Source: Actinoplanes lutulentus (lineage in GTDB: Bacteria; Actinomycetota; Actinomycetes; Mycobacteriales; Micromonosporaceae). From it: DNA of 64,000 nucleotides. Position 1 is the stretch's first letter; every line of letters starts with the position of its first letter. The notes beneath the pieces are model-generated. The model was not told the origin of the DNA. It made no database searches and saw only the letters and a program-made list of their open reading frames with translations. Shown here in pieces: positions 1 to 8,279 of the stretch. The DNA is taken from the NCBI RefSeq assembly GCF_003259845.1, contig NZ_QLMJ01000010.1, positions 186,001 to 250,000 of the forward strand, read 5' to 3'. The position numbers and the translations under genes are program-made.

Positions 1-7
1 AGTTTCA

Positions 8-60
8 TGCTGCGGTGCGTGGTCGCGAGTCGTCGTGCTGCGGTGCGTGGTCGCGAGTCG
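8..60. repeat. Direct repeat, 2 x 25 nt, period 28
   Basis: The 25 nt at 8-32 recur exactly at 36-60. The pair sits at the window edge, so more copies may lie to the left. Confidence 0.85.
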
Positions 61-592
61 ATCCTGGGTGGGCTGGAGCCTGAGACCGGGATAGTTCAGA
101 CCCGCGGTAGCTCTTGGCAGCCAGGTGGGTGATCTGTGAACTGGCCCGGCAGTCCCGGTCCAAGAGTTCGGGCGTTCAGACTGACTGCTCCGGCGTGTTC
201 GACGGCTGGCGTCGCCGAACCTTCTGGTGAGACCTTCGTTTGGTGTGAGTCGTCCCGAGGACTGGCCGTGTGTCCGCGGGTTGGAGCTTTTTGTAGCAGG
301 GTGGCCGGCCCCTGGTTGTTGACCGCATCTGTAGCTCGGCCGAACTAACGTCGTGCCTCAACGATGGCAGCGATGTCGTGCCTTGACGGTGGCGGCGATA
401 AGGAACGGCCCAGCAGACGGGCAACCCCTGGCGGGCGAGGGCGGGGCGCTGGCAGCCGACCTCAGTTCCGGCCCGGGCCGTTTTGAGGCGTCCGCGTTTT
501 GCGCGAAGCTTGTTGAGACGGGTAGGGCTGTGCTCGGGCATGCTGGCAGCCCTCCGTTCCGGGGCGGATCCACAGCACTTCGCGATCCCGAT

Positions 593-606
593 GTTTCACG
601 TGAAAC
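593..606. promoter_or_regulatory. parS site (ParB binding), perfect
   Basis: The sequence is GTTTCACGTGAAAC, a perfect 14-bp palindrome matching the bacterial parS core. ParB binds and spreads from such sites to partition the chromosome. It is isolated, about 2.3 kb from the main parS group. Confidence 0.93.
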
Positions 607-2159
607 GAGCACCCGACGGCAATCGCGCTGACTCCTGGACCGAGCCTGATGGCAGGACAACGTCATGTCGCATGTACGTCGGCGCTCGGCACCGCGTTAG
701 GCCGTTGGGGAGCGAAGTTGCCAAACCCGGTCATTCGCTGTCATCCACTGAGTTTGACCGTCTCGATGCCCGTCTGCCCTCCTGCCCGCCGGCTCGTCTG
801 CCCGCCGGCTCGTCCCTCCCGCCCCTGCAATCGCCGCCTAGCCCTCCGTTCAGCGTCGTTCATTGCCCCGCCCGGCGCTGCCGCCTTCCGTCCGCCCGGC
901 ACCGGTGCACGCCGCCTCGCCTCGCCTGCGTCCTTCCCCCGAGGCCCTCCTGGACGCCTGCGCGTAGCGGGCCCACCTGAATTCATGGCGGCTAGGAAAG
1001 AGGTATCGGTCAACGGGCAGACGGGCTTCTACTTGATGCTGCGGTCCATGCCGGTATTCGACAGGCTGCGACGAGGATGCCTTCGCCGCGTACTGCCCGC
1101 CCCGCCGCCTTGGAGTCTGGTGGTCTCAGTGCCTTGGCCTTGTCGGGATGGGCGGTAGCACCTATCTGAATCGGCTCCCTTATGTTCGGGCTGGATGCAC
1201 GACTGGGACGACTGGGATCGGCAGGGGTGGCATCACGTCGAGTTTTGGTAGCTACGACGGGGTCGTGCCATGCGCCGTAGCCCGGGTTTGAGGTCCGCGG
1301 TGTCGGCTACTGCCTCGAGCTATCGGCCACGCCATGCTCTCGTGGCCGGGCTCCTAGAGGCAGCCGCTGCCCCTCCCGGCTGTCAGCGAGGTTGAGCCAG
1401 GTGGGTCCTCGGTGAGTCTTGCGCCCGAGGTACTCCGGCCGGGAACGTCGTAGGCAACCTTGTCTGCTCCTTGGGTGGAGCATCGTCAGGCGCCGAAATT
1501 GGTGGATGGTCTGCTGGCTGGTGGTGGGTAAGCCGGCGGAGGGGCAGGCTTCCCCCGGCCTACTTCGGATTGGGCGGGCTTTCCTGGCACGCAGTTCGGG
1601 TGGCGGTGCCTGGACCCGCATGGTCGGGTGTCTGTCGCCCGCGCTCTTCGGCGGCGTGCGACGTGCGTGTACCTAGGCGAGTTCGTCAGCCGGCACATTG
1701 GTCAAGTCAGGCCGCAGACCGTCGGTGCCTGAACCGGGGGTGCGGTTCGGGGTCGGTGACCAGCTCCTGGAGCCGAGGCCAATTTGGCCGTGCAGCGCTC
1801 CCGACGGCCGTGGTTCAGATCAGCAGGAGGCGGGTTGTTTGCTGAGCAGCGCCATCCCCGATGTCTCATCGGTCGTGGGTGTTGACGATCCCTATGGCCT
1901 TCGACTGGAGGCTGGGCTAGGCCCCGACTGGGTGGGCTGACGGCAGGAGCTCGGGACGGCGATCGTTTGGCACAACGATGGGGATGACCGGATCCGTCGA
2001 CCTGCGGCTACCTGATCGACGTCCCGCGTCAGTGTCGAAGGAGCATGGGCATCAGCCCGATTGGAGCCAATCCGGCCGACTCCTGAAAACTTGATGGGAA
2101 GCCGCACCCGCGCTCCCCGCTCCCCGCGCGCCCCGCACCCCGCACCCGCGCCCGTTCCG

Positions 2160-2223
2160 ACCCGCGCCCGCGCTCCGACCCGCGCCCGCGCTCCGACCCG
2201 CGCCCGCGCTCCGACCCGCGCCC
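2160..2223. repeat. 18-bp tandem repeat, about 3.5 copies
   Basis: A C-rich unit, ACCCGCGCCCGCGCTCCG, is repeated head to tail at 2160, 2178 and 2196, with a partial fourth copy. It is flanked by less regular CCCGC-rich sequence from about 2105. No open frame makes sense of it. Confidence 0.85.
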
Positions 2224-2951
2224 AGGGGGCCCGGGGCCTCGGGAACCGGGATCGGCGTTGATTGGAGTTCTGTGTGTTCGGTGGAGTCGGGCCGACTTGC
2301 GATGGGTTACGAGGCGCCGGCCCGGGTCAGTCCAGCAAGCGCAAAGGTGTACATGGCGAGCTGCCGTCGGCTGGCCGATTTATCAACTGGTGCCTTGGCG
2401 TGCTTCACCCTTGGAACCTTTGGTCCCCGGTGGTTGCGGGCGAGTGCCGTCAGTTTGAGCTGAGCGTTGCGTAGATCGCTTTTGCCGAAGCCGGCTTGTG
2501 GAACCGCCACTCCAGGTCTCTCGAGGGCGTTGTCGCCCGGTGCGTTGACCACGAACGGTTGCCGGGCCCACGAAACGTGATTGACCCGCGATGGAGTTCG
2601 CCAGTGCGGTTGCTCAGCATCGGCCAGCCCTATTCGACCTTGAAGAGTTGTGCGGACACGTATCCGTGAGAGTCAACAAGATCCGCAGCTGGGCGCGCGG
2701 ATGGCGGCGGTCTTGGCGCATACGCTGCTACACCCAGCGCCTGGCCCATCCGCTGCCCGTGAAGTAGGCGCTAACCCGGTGAACGTTTTTGGACAACGCG
2801 CCGGGGGCCACGGGACGAGACTTTAGGCCGGCATCGTGGTGCTCCCTTGGGCATGGACCGAGAGGCGCCGGCGATGCTCGGCGAGCGATCGCAGCCGTCA
2901 TTGCCCAGCCGGTCCCTCAAACGGCGGCAGCGTGATGCAAGTCACTCTCGC

Positions 2952-2965
2952 GTTTCACGTGAAAC
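2952..2965. promoter_or_regulatory. parS site, perfect
   Basis: Perfect GTTTCACGTGAAAC palindrome, 35 bp before the 16-bp tandem repeat array. Confidence 0.93.
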
Positions 2966-2999
2966 ATGGCGGCAGAGAACGCGGCCAAGGTCCCCGCGC

Positions 3000-3128
3000 C
3001 AGCAGCACCCGCGCCAAGCAGCACCCGCGCCAAGCAACACCCGCGCCGACCAGCACCCGCGCCGACCAACACCCGCGCCGACCAACACCCGCGCCGACCA
3101 AACACCCGCGCCGACCAACACCCGCGCC
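3000..3128. repeat. 16-bp tandem repeat, 8 copies, between parS sites
   Basis: The core ACCCGCGCC starts at 3007, 3023, 3039, 3055, 3071, 3087, 3104 and 3120, so the period is 16 bp with a single 1-nt slip. Early copies have AAGCAGC/AAGCAAC between cores, later ones GACCAAC. The complement is a regularly spaced GGGT-containing strand. There are no unique spacers, so it is not a CRISPR array. Confidence 0.9.
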
Positions 3129-3253
3129 GACCCGCCCTCGGCGGTGGGTCACCCCGACTAAGCCCGGCAGCCGACCACTTCGGGGATGCCTAACTCTCCA
3201 CCGCGCCGGCAACGACCAAGCACAAGATTTAGCGACACACCGATGCCTCGCCC

Positions 3254-3267
3254 GTTTCACGTGAAAC
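3254..3267. promoter_or_regulatory. parS site, perfect
   Basis: Perfect GTTTCACGTGAAAC palindrome in the group of three between 3254 and 3533. Confidence 0.93.
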
Positions 3268-3394
3268 AGGTCTCCCACCGTCGAGCGACCTCCAAACGGT
3301 GGATCACCGCAACCCGAGACCCACCCCGACCACCACCCTCCGTAGCCATCCTCGAAAGTGACGCTCGCCCCTCTCTGCGCATACGCCAACGCCA

Positions 3395-3403
3395 CTATCC
3401 ACA
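3395..3403 (+). promoter_or_regulatory. DnaA-box-like 9-mer
   Basis: CTATCCACA differs from the consensus TTATCCACA at the first base. It lies between parS sites 3254 and 3442. Confidence 0.5.
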
Positions 3404-3441
3404 ACCTGTGCGTGACGCCTGTTGACGAACGCGTTCAACCC

Positions 3442-3455
3442 GTTTCACGTGAAAC
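3442..3455. promoter_or_regulatory. parS site, perfect
   Basis: Perfect GTTTCACGTGAAAC palindrome flanked on both sides by DnaA-box-like 9-mers (3395 and 3487). Confidence 0.93.
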
Positions 3456-3486
3456 ATCGCCGATGCCGTCACCTTCGTCCACCGCT

Positions 3487-3495
3487 CTATCCACA
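3487..3495 (+). promoter_or_regulatory. DnaA-box-like 9-mer
   Basis: CTATCCACA, one mismatch to the consensus, identical to the copy at 3395. Confidence 0.5.
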
Positions 3496-3519
3496 GGGTC
3501 TACAAGCGTTCTACGTCGC

Positions 3520-3533
3520 GTTTCACGTGAAAC
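3520..3533. promoter_or_regulatory. parS site, perfect
   Basis: Perfect GTTTCACGTGAAAC palindrome, 10 bp before a pair of perfect DnaA boxes. Confidence 0.93.
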
Positions 3534-3542
3534 GCGGCAGCC

Positions 3543-3564
3543 TGTGGATAACTTCTGTGGATAA
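3543..3564 (-). promoter_or_regulatory. Pair of perfect DnaA boxes (TTATCCACA x2)
   Basis: Reading the minus strand, TTATCCACA occurs at 3543-3551 and again at 3556-3564. The two have the same orientation and start 13 bp apart. This is the E. coli-type consensus. The origin itself is expected near dnaA-dnaN outside this window, so these may be accessory DnaA sites. No AT-rich unwinding element is visible beside them. Confidence 0.7.
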
Positions 3565-3702
3565 CTTTGGGATGCATCCGGGGAGAGTGGCAGCGTTACG
3601 CCTGTCTAAGTGCCAACCCCGCTCGGGCGGGTGGAAAGGCGTCCCTCCGTCGTGCGAAATTGACCCAGGACAGCCCCTCCTGAGCTGGGCTAAGGTCACG
3701 TC

Positions 3703-4590
3703 GTGTCCGAGAACACCGCCCCCCTGCCTGACTTCACACGTTGGCCGTCTTTCCCCTTTGAGGGGGACATGCGGGTCAAAAAGCTTGCGCCTCCCGTGGA
3801 GGTTGAGCCGCCGCGAAGCGGTGAGGATGCGTCGGACTGTGTGGCCTGCGGCACGCACGACGACGCGTACATCTGGGTTAGTGAGCGATGGCGGGTCCGG
3901 GCGATGGACCGCCCGACTGGCTTGCCGATGGTTTTGATCCTGGAGTGCCGTTCGCACTTCGACATCGGCGACCTGACCAACATGCTGGCCGCAGAGCTCG
4001 GCGTCATGACCGTCCGGCTTGAGCGGGCCATCCGCTCGCTCGATGGCGTGGCGCGGGTGCACGTCAACCGATGGGGTGATGGTTCCGCGCATCTCCACAT
4101 GTGGTTCCTCGCTAGGCCCTATGGGCGCCTGCAGCTCCGCGGCACGTTCCTCTCGCTCTGGGACGATCTCCTGCCGGTCATCCCGGAGTCCCAGTGGCGC
4201 GAGAACCTCGCCCACGTCGCCGCTTGGCTCGCCGACTTCGGCGGCAAGGCGAACGCCGAACCGGCTCACATCCAGTGGGAGTCCGCCGGGACTTTCGCGG
4301 CCCCCACCCCTACGAGCACAAACCCCGCCGCGGCGCAGGACACGGACGCCGACGAAAACCGCCGGCCAAAAACCCTTGGTGACATCGAGGCCGCCTCGGC
4401 GGCGGCTGATTCTGGGGTACGCGTAACCGAATCGCCCTCGGACACCCCGCAAACAGTCGTCGGCTCGACGCTTCCGCAAGGTGACCCGGCGCCGGACGCC
4501 GAACCAGAGCCCCACTCTCGAACGGCGCCGCTACCCGAAGCGCCCACCGCAGCCGCACCCCAGTCACCCACCAACCCTCAGCCAGCCTGA
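3703..4590 (+). CDS. HIT-like superfamily protein with Pro/Ala-rich tail
   Basis: The protein has 295 residues from a GTG start. Residues 46-49 are CVAC, a CxxC pair placed as in the N-terminal zinc site of some HIT-family proteins. Residues 120-134 include two histidines in HLHMWF (H130, H132) that resemble the nucleotide-binding histidine strand of the HIT fold, but a full HxHxHxx triad is not present. From about residue 195 the protein is low-complexity Pro/Ala/Thr/Glu and probably disordered. It is the first gene after the parS cluster, in the place where actinobacteria often carry a conserved hypothetical beside parB. The reaction is unknown; calling it HIT-like rests on the motif pattern only. 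Confidence 0.65.
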   Translation: MSENTAPLPDFTRWPSFPFEGDMRVKKLAPPVEVEPPRSGEDASDCVACGTHDDAYIWVSERWRVRAMDRPTGLPMVLILECRSHFDIGDLTNMLAAELGVMTVRLERAIRSLDGVARVHVNRWGDGSAHLHMWFLARPYGRLQLRGTFLSLWDDLLPVIPESQWRENLAHVAAWLADFGGKANAEPAHIQWESAGTFAAPTPTSTNPAAAQDTDADENRRPKTLGDIEAASAAADSGVRVTESPSDTPQTVVGSTLPQGDPAPDAEPEPHSRTAPLPEAPTAAAPQSPTNPQPA

Positions 4591-4838
4591 CCAATTCAGC
4601 AGACCGAGCAGACCCAACTGGCCCGGCAGACCCAACTGGCTCAGCTGGCTCAGCTGACTCGGCTGACTCGGCTGACAGTCCCAGGCTTCAGCCCGACCCG
4701 AGCGTGGGGAAGCGGGCTCACGAAGGGCCTGTGAGGCTCCGGGCCGGATCGCGAGGCAACGCCCGTGCGAGGCTGCAGACCGCTGTGCAACGCCCGGATT
4801 TTGGCCACCGCTTCGTCAGACCGGGTCGCCGGCGGCAT

Positions 4839-4852
4839 GTTTCACGGGAAAC
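4839..4852. promoter_or_regulatory. Degenerate parS-like site (1 mismatch)
   Basis: GTTTCACGGGAAAC differs from the perfect palindrome by one central base (T to G). It is about 1.3 kb from the main parS group and could be a weak ParB site. Confidence 0.55.
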
Positions 4853-5084
4853 ATCGAACCGCGAAGGCCGACGAGCACGGCAACGCGCAACGCGCAATGA
4901 GGCTGAGCGCCTGTCAGTTCGCGCGTACCGAACCCGAACTCGACACACTCGTTGGAACCGCGAGATCTTTGGGGACCACGATCGCTTTGTGATCCGTCTC
5001 AGAAAACGGAACAGATGGCCCGAGTGGTGAACGCCTGGGAGGCCTCTCAGCAACGGCGACTACCGCATAGAAGCGAGCAGGCAA

Positions 5085-5123
5085 GCGAAAAGCCCGGCGT
5101 CACCAACGACGACCGGGCTTCGC
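5085..5123 (-). terminator. Probable terminator of the ddl operon
   Basis: On the minus strand the arms GAAGCCCGG and CCGGGCTTTTCGC form a stem with a 15-nt loop that contains a smaller CGTC/GACG stem. A short T run follows the stem, 21 bp beyond the ddl stop codon. Confidence 0.6.
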
Positions 5124-5143
5124 TGAACCACTTCACCGGAACT

Positions 5144-6115
5144 TCAGGCGGTGCGGCCCACTGCCTGTTCCACCAGCCCGCTCAGGACCTCACCCAGATC
5201 CACCCCGGCAGCCTGGACGGCCAGTGGCAGCAGCGAGGTCTCTGTCATCCCCGGGGAGACGTTGCAGCCCAGCACCTGCACCTCGCCGTCCGCGCCGACG
5301 ATCACGTCGATGCGGGACAGGTCGCGTAGACCCAGAGCCTTGTACGCCGCCAGCGCCGCCTCCGACACCTGCGAGGCAAGTGAGGCCGGCAACCGGGCCG
5401 GCACGTGCCACGTCGTCAGGCCCGCCGAATATCGGGCCGCGTAGTCGTACACCCCGTCGCGCGGGACTATCTCGACGATCGGCAGTGCTTCCGGGCCGTT
5501 GCCCCGGTCGATGATCGAGACGGCGACATTGGTGCCGGTGACGAACTGTTCGACAAGCGCGGTCGAGTCGTACGCGAAGCAGCCCACCATCGCCGCCGGC
5601 AGGTCCGCGGCGTCGCGGACCACGGCTGCGCCCAGGCCTGAGCCGCCCTGTGCCGGTTTCACCATCAGGGGCAGGCCCAGGCGGTCGACGATGCGGTCCA
5701 GCACCGCCACGGCGCCCAGCTCGGAGAACCGGTCGTGTGGCAGTGCCACCCAGTCCGGCGTCGGGATACCTGCTTCGCGCAGCATCGACTTCGCCGACGG
5801 CTTGTCCCACGCGAGGCGGGCCGTGCGCGCGTCGGCGCCCACGTACGGAATCCCGCAGAGGTCCAGGACCCCGCGCAGCGACCCGTCCTCGCCGGTGGCG
5901 CCGTGCAGGGCAATCACCACGGCGTCGGGCGGGTCGGCCTGCAGAGCCGGAAGCAGCGAGACGTCGGCGTCGTGCAATTCGGCCGTCAGGCCCGCCGAAC
6001 GCAGCGCGTCCAGAACCCGGCGGCCGGACCGCAGGGACACGTCCCGCTCGTAGGAGAGACCGCCGGCCAGCACCAAAATCCGCAACTCGTCACGCGTACC
6101 CATAGGGGTGATCAT
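5144..6115 (-). CDS. D-alanine--D-alanine ligase-like ATP-grasp enzyme
   Basis: At 323 residues it has normal Ddl length. The N-terminal GGLSYERDVSLRSG carries the Ddl catalytic Glu (E23), ATP-grasp signatures follow (VKPAQGGSGLG), and SRID supplies the late Arg and Asp. Ddl joins two D-Ala for the peptidoglycan stem. The Mg-binding motif, normally L-E-V-N-x-x-PGMT, reads L-G-C-N-V-S-PGMT here (G283, N285), so one metal-ligand Glu is missing. It may be an altered-activity paralog rather than the housekeeping Ddl. The start overlaps the upstream aminotransferase stop by 4 nt (ATGA), so the two are translationally coupled; an ATG at 6103 is an alternative. Confidence 0.8.
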   Translation of the reverse strand: MITPMGTRDELRILVLAGGLSYERDVSLRSGRRVLDALRSAGLTAELHDADVSLLPALQADPPDAVVIALHGATGEDGSLRGVLDLCGIPYVGADARTARLAWDKPSAKSMLREAGIPTPDWVALPHDRFSELGAVAVLDRIVDRLGLPLMVKPAQGGSGLGAAVVRDAADLPAAMVGCFAYDSTALVEQFVTGTNVAVSIIDRGNGPEALPIVEIVPRDGVYDYAARYSAGLTTWHVPARLPASLASQVSEAALAAYKALGLRDLSRIDVIVGADGEVQVLGCNVSPGMTETSLLPLAVQAAGVDLGEVLSGLVEQAVGRTA

Positions 6116-7422
6116 GCCAACTCGTGGCCGGGAGTGTCGGCAGCGGCTGGACCACGACGGCGCTGGTGAGCCAGCGCAGCGGAGCCGCCGAAGACGGCAC
6201 GCATCTCCAGCTCCTTCTCCATCACCCCGGACAGGCGCCGCACGCCCTCACGAAGCCGCTCAGGCGACGAGAACGAGAAGTTGAGCCGCATGTTGCCCCG
6301 GCCCGTCCCGTCGGCGTAGAAACCCGTTCCGGGGACGTACGCGACGCGCGCGGCGATGGCCCTGGGCATCATCGCCTTGGAGTCGAGGCCCTCGGGGAGG
6401 GTGGCCCAGACGAAGAGGCCGCCGGTCGGGCGGGTCCAGGTGGTGCCTTCCGGCATCTGCGCCTCGAGGGCTTCGAGCAGGGTGTCGCGGCGTTCCCGGT
6501 AGATCTCGCGGTAGACCTTGATCTGCTCCTGCCAGGGCATCGCCGTCAGGTATTGCGTGACGGCGCCCTGGGCGAACGCGCTCGGGCAGAGCACGTTGGC
6601 CTCGCTCATCATGACGAGCTTGTCCCGGACAGCGTGCGGCGCGAGGATCCAGCCGACCCGCAGGCCCGGCGCGAACGTCTTGGAGAAGGTGCTGACGTAG
6701 AAGACGCCGTCGCGGCGGCGGGCGCGCAACGGAAGCGGCGCCTCACCCTCGAAGGACAGCATTCCGTACGGATCGTCCTCGATCACCAGCAGACCGGCGC
6801 GCTCGCAGATGTCGAGCACCTGCTCGCGCCGCTCCTCCGAGAGGGTGACACCGGCGGGGTTCTGGAAGGTCGGGATCGTGTAGAGGAACTTGGCCCGGCG
6901 GCCTGCTCTCTCCGTTTCCGCGATGGCTTCCTCAAGTGCTGCCGGGATCAGGCCCTCCGCGTCCATGGCCACATGCTTCACCTGTGCCTGGGCGGCCTGG
7001 AAGACGCCGAGTGCGCCGACGTACGTCGGCCCCTCGGCGAGCACCACGTCGCCCGGGTCGAGAAAGAGCCGGGCCAGGAGGTCGAGGGCCTGCTGGCCGC
7101 CGACGGTGACCACCACGTCGTCCGGGGACGCGTTGTGGATGCCGGACAGGGTCATCACGTCACAGATGCGTTCGCGCAGCTCGATCGTGCCTTGGCCGAT
7201 GCCGTACTGAAGGCTGGTGGTGCCCTGCTCGGAACCGAGACGGTTCAGCATCTCGCCGACCGCGTCGAGCGGGAGGGCCGCGATGTACGGCGAACCGCCG
7301 GCCAGCGACACCACCTCGGGGCGGCTGGTGACGGCGAACAGTGCGCGGATCTCCGAAGTGGTCATCCCGCGAACACGTCGCGCGTACCGATCGGTGTAAT
7401 CGTCCTGAGTTGTGCCGGTCAT
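6112..7422 (-). CDS. PLP-dependent aminotransferase, fold type I (LysN/2-aminoadipate type)
   Basis: The protein has 436 residues and a clear class I/II aminotransferase fold. SLAGGSPY lies near the start, the substrate/PLP region includes EDDPYG, and the PLP-binding lysine is in STFSKTFAPGLRVGW. The early SLAGG pattern and overall layout resemble the 2-aminoadipate/valine-pyruvate transaminase group and the C-terminal half of MocR regulators, but there is no helix-turn-helix domain. The substrate cannot be told from sequence. It shares a coupled 4-nt overlap with the Ddl-like gene, so an amino-acid supply role for that ligase is possible (inference). The ATG is preceded by GAGGTGAGAG, a good ribosome binding site. 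Confidence 0.85.
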   Translation of the reverse strand: MTGTTQDDYTDRYARRVRGMTTSEIRALFAVTSRPEVVSLAGGSPYIAALPLDAVGEMLNRLGSEQGTTSLQYGIGQGTIELRERICDVMTLSGIHNASPDDVVVTVGGQQALDLLARLFLDPGDVVLAEGPTYVGALGVFQAAQAQVKHVAMDAEGLIPAALEEAIAETERAGRRAKFLYTIPTFQNPAGVTLSEERREQVLDICERAGLLVIEDDPYGMLSFEGEAPLPLRARRRDGVFYVSTFSKTFAPGLRVGWILAPHAVRDKLVMMSEANVLCPSAFAQGAVTQYLTAMPWQEQIKVYREIYRERRDTLLEALEAQMPEGTTWTRPTGGLFVWATLPEGLDSKAMMPRAIAARVAYVPGTGFYADGTGRGNMRLNFSFSSPERLREGVRRLSGVMEKELEMRAVFGGSAALAHQRRRGPAAADTPGHELA

Positions 7423-7613
7423 GCGGCTCTCACCTCGCTATATCGGTGGTGCAGACGCCATCGATAGTAAACGGGGAAAGGGCACCTGAGCCCGGCCGTC
7501 CCATTGGGCCGTTGCCCGACCTGCTCCCGTTCATGGTGATTCCGGCGTAGGATTCGCCGGGGGGCGCGGATGAGCGTTTCCAATCCGTCCCGGTCCTGTG
7601 CAGGGGGTTCGCC

Positions 7614-8279
7614 ATGTCGCGGCGCCTGGTCAATCTCACCCTCGACACTCTTGAGGACCTGCCCCGGCCCTGTCGGCAGTGCGTTCACTGGGAGCTCGAC
7701 CCGGTCTCCGCCGAGCGAGCCTGTGCCAGTGGTGACCCCGGTCTGGAAAAAGAAGCATGGGTTTCCCAGACGCTTCTGGAGTGGGGCTCCTGCGGCAAAC
7801 TGGCGTACGTCGACGGCATGCCGGCCGGCTTCGTGATGTACGCGCCACCGGCTTACGTCCCCCGCTCGATGGCGTTCCCCACGTCCCCGGTCAGCGCGGA
7901 CGCCGCGCTGCTCACCACGGCCAAGGTCGTGCCCGCGTTCGCCGGCGGCGGCCTCGGCCGGATGCTGGTTCAGGGCGTGGCGCGTGACCTGACGAAACGC
8001 GGGATCAAGGCGATCGAGGCGTTCGGCGACGCGAAAGCCGGCGAGCCCGACGACGAGGAAAAGCGCGACGGCACCTGCCTGGCCCCTGTCGACTTCTTCC
8101 TGTCGGTGGGCTTCAAGACGGTCCGCCCGCACTTCCGTTACCCGCGACTGCGGCTGGAGTTGCGGACGGCCCTGTCCTGGAAGTCCGACGTCGAGTACGC
8201 GCTGGAAAAGCTGCTGGGCTCGATGAGCCCGGAAAAGCTGCTGCGGCCGATGCCGGCCACCAGCAGCATGGACAACTAG
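7614..8279 (+). CDS. GNAT-family N-acetyltransferase
   Basis: The protein has 221 residues. The acetyl-CoA binding motif A appears as VVPAFAGGGLGRMLVQ, followed by a helix and IKAIEAFGDAK. The N-terminal third has three Cys (CRQCVHW and a later C), which could bind a metal. It is transcribed away from the aminotransferase. Its stop codon overlaps the convergent amidase stop by 4 nt in the sequence CTAG. The acceptor is unknown. Confidence 0.8.
   Translation: MSRRLVNLTLDTLEDLPRPCRQCVHWELDPVSAERACASGDPGLEKEAWVSQTLLEWGSCGKLAYVDGMPAGFVMYAPPAYVPRSMAFPTSPVSADAALLTTAKVVPAFAGGGLGRMLVQGVARDLTKRGIKAIEAFGDAKAGEPDDEEKRDGTCLAPVDFFLSVGFKTVRPHFRYPRLRLELRTALSWKSDVEYALEKLLGSMSPEKLLRPMPATSSMDN

Larger units (their letters stand above)
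1..3702. other. Gene-free, repeat-rich origin-flank region
   Basis: I see no credible protein-coding gene here. The open frames on both strands are short, overlap each other, have Arg/Pro/Gly-rich composition and match no family I recognise, as expected from chance frames in GC-rich DNA. What the stretch does hold is structure: a 25-nt direct repeat at its left edge, 18-bp and 16-bp tandem repeats, five perfect parS sites and four DnaA-box-like sequences. By comparison with other actinobacteria it lies between parB (outside the window, left) and the first conserved gene at 3703. The long untranslated spacing is unusual beside the origin, where genes are normally packed. Confidence 0.75.
4591..5143. 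other. Intergenic region with short repeats and a parS-like site
   Basis: No gene is evident. A 9-bp tandem repeat (consensus CTGRCTCRG) runs from 4636 to 4676, preceded by a 15-17 bp imperfect duplication containing AGACCCAACTGG at 4614-4640. A one-mismatch parS lies at 4839-4852 and the ddl terminator at 5085-5123. Confidence 0.7.

Noticed and set aside
3000..3128. Possible CRISPR array
   Set aside because: The 16-bp units are contiguous with no unique spacers, and no cas gene is in the window.
1..3702. Many open frames of 60-170 codons on both strands
   Set aside because: They overlap each other, have Arg/Pro-rich composition, lack convincing ribosome binding sites and match no family I know. 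They are expected by chance in such GC-rich DNA.
6124..7467. Plus-strand 447-codon frame opposite the aminotransferase
   Set aside because: It is the antisense shadow of a recognised enzyme, with shadow-type composition.
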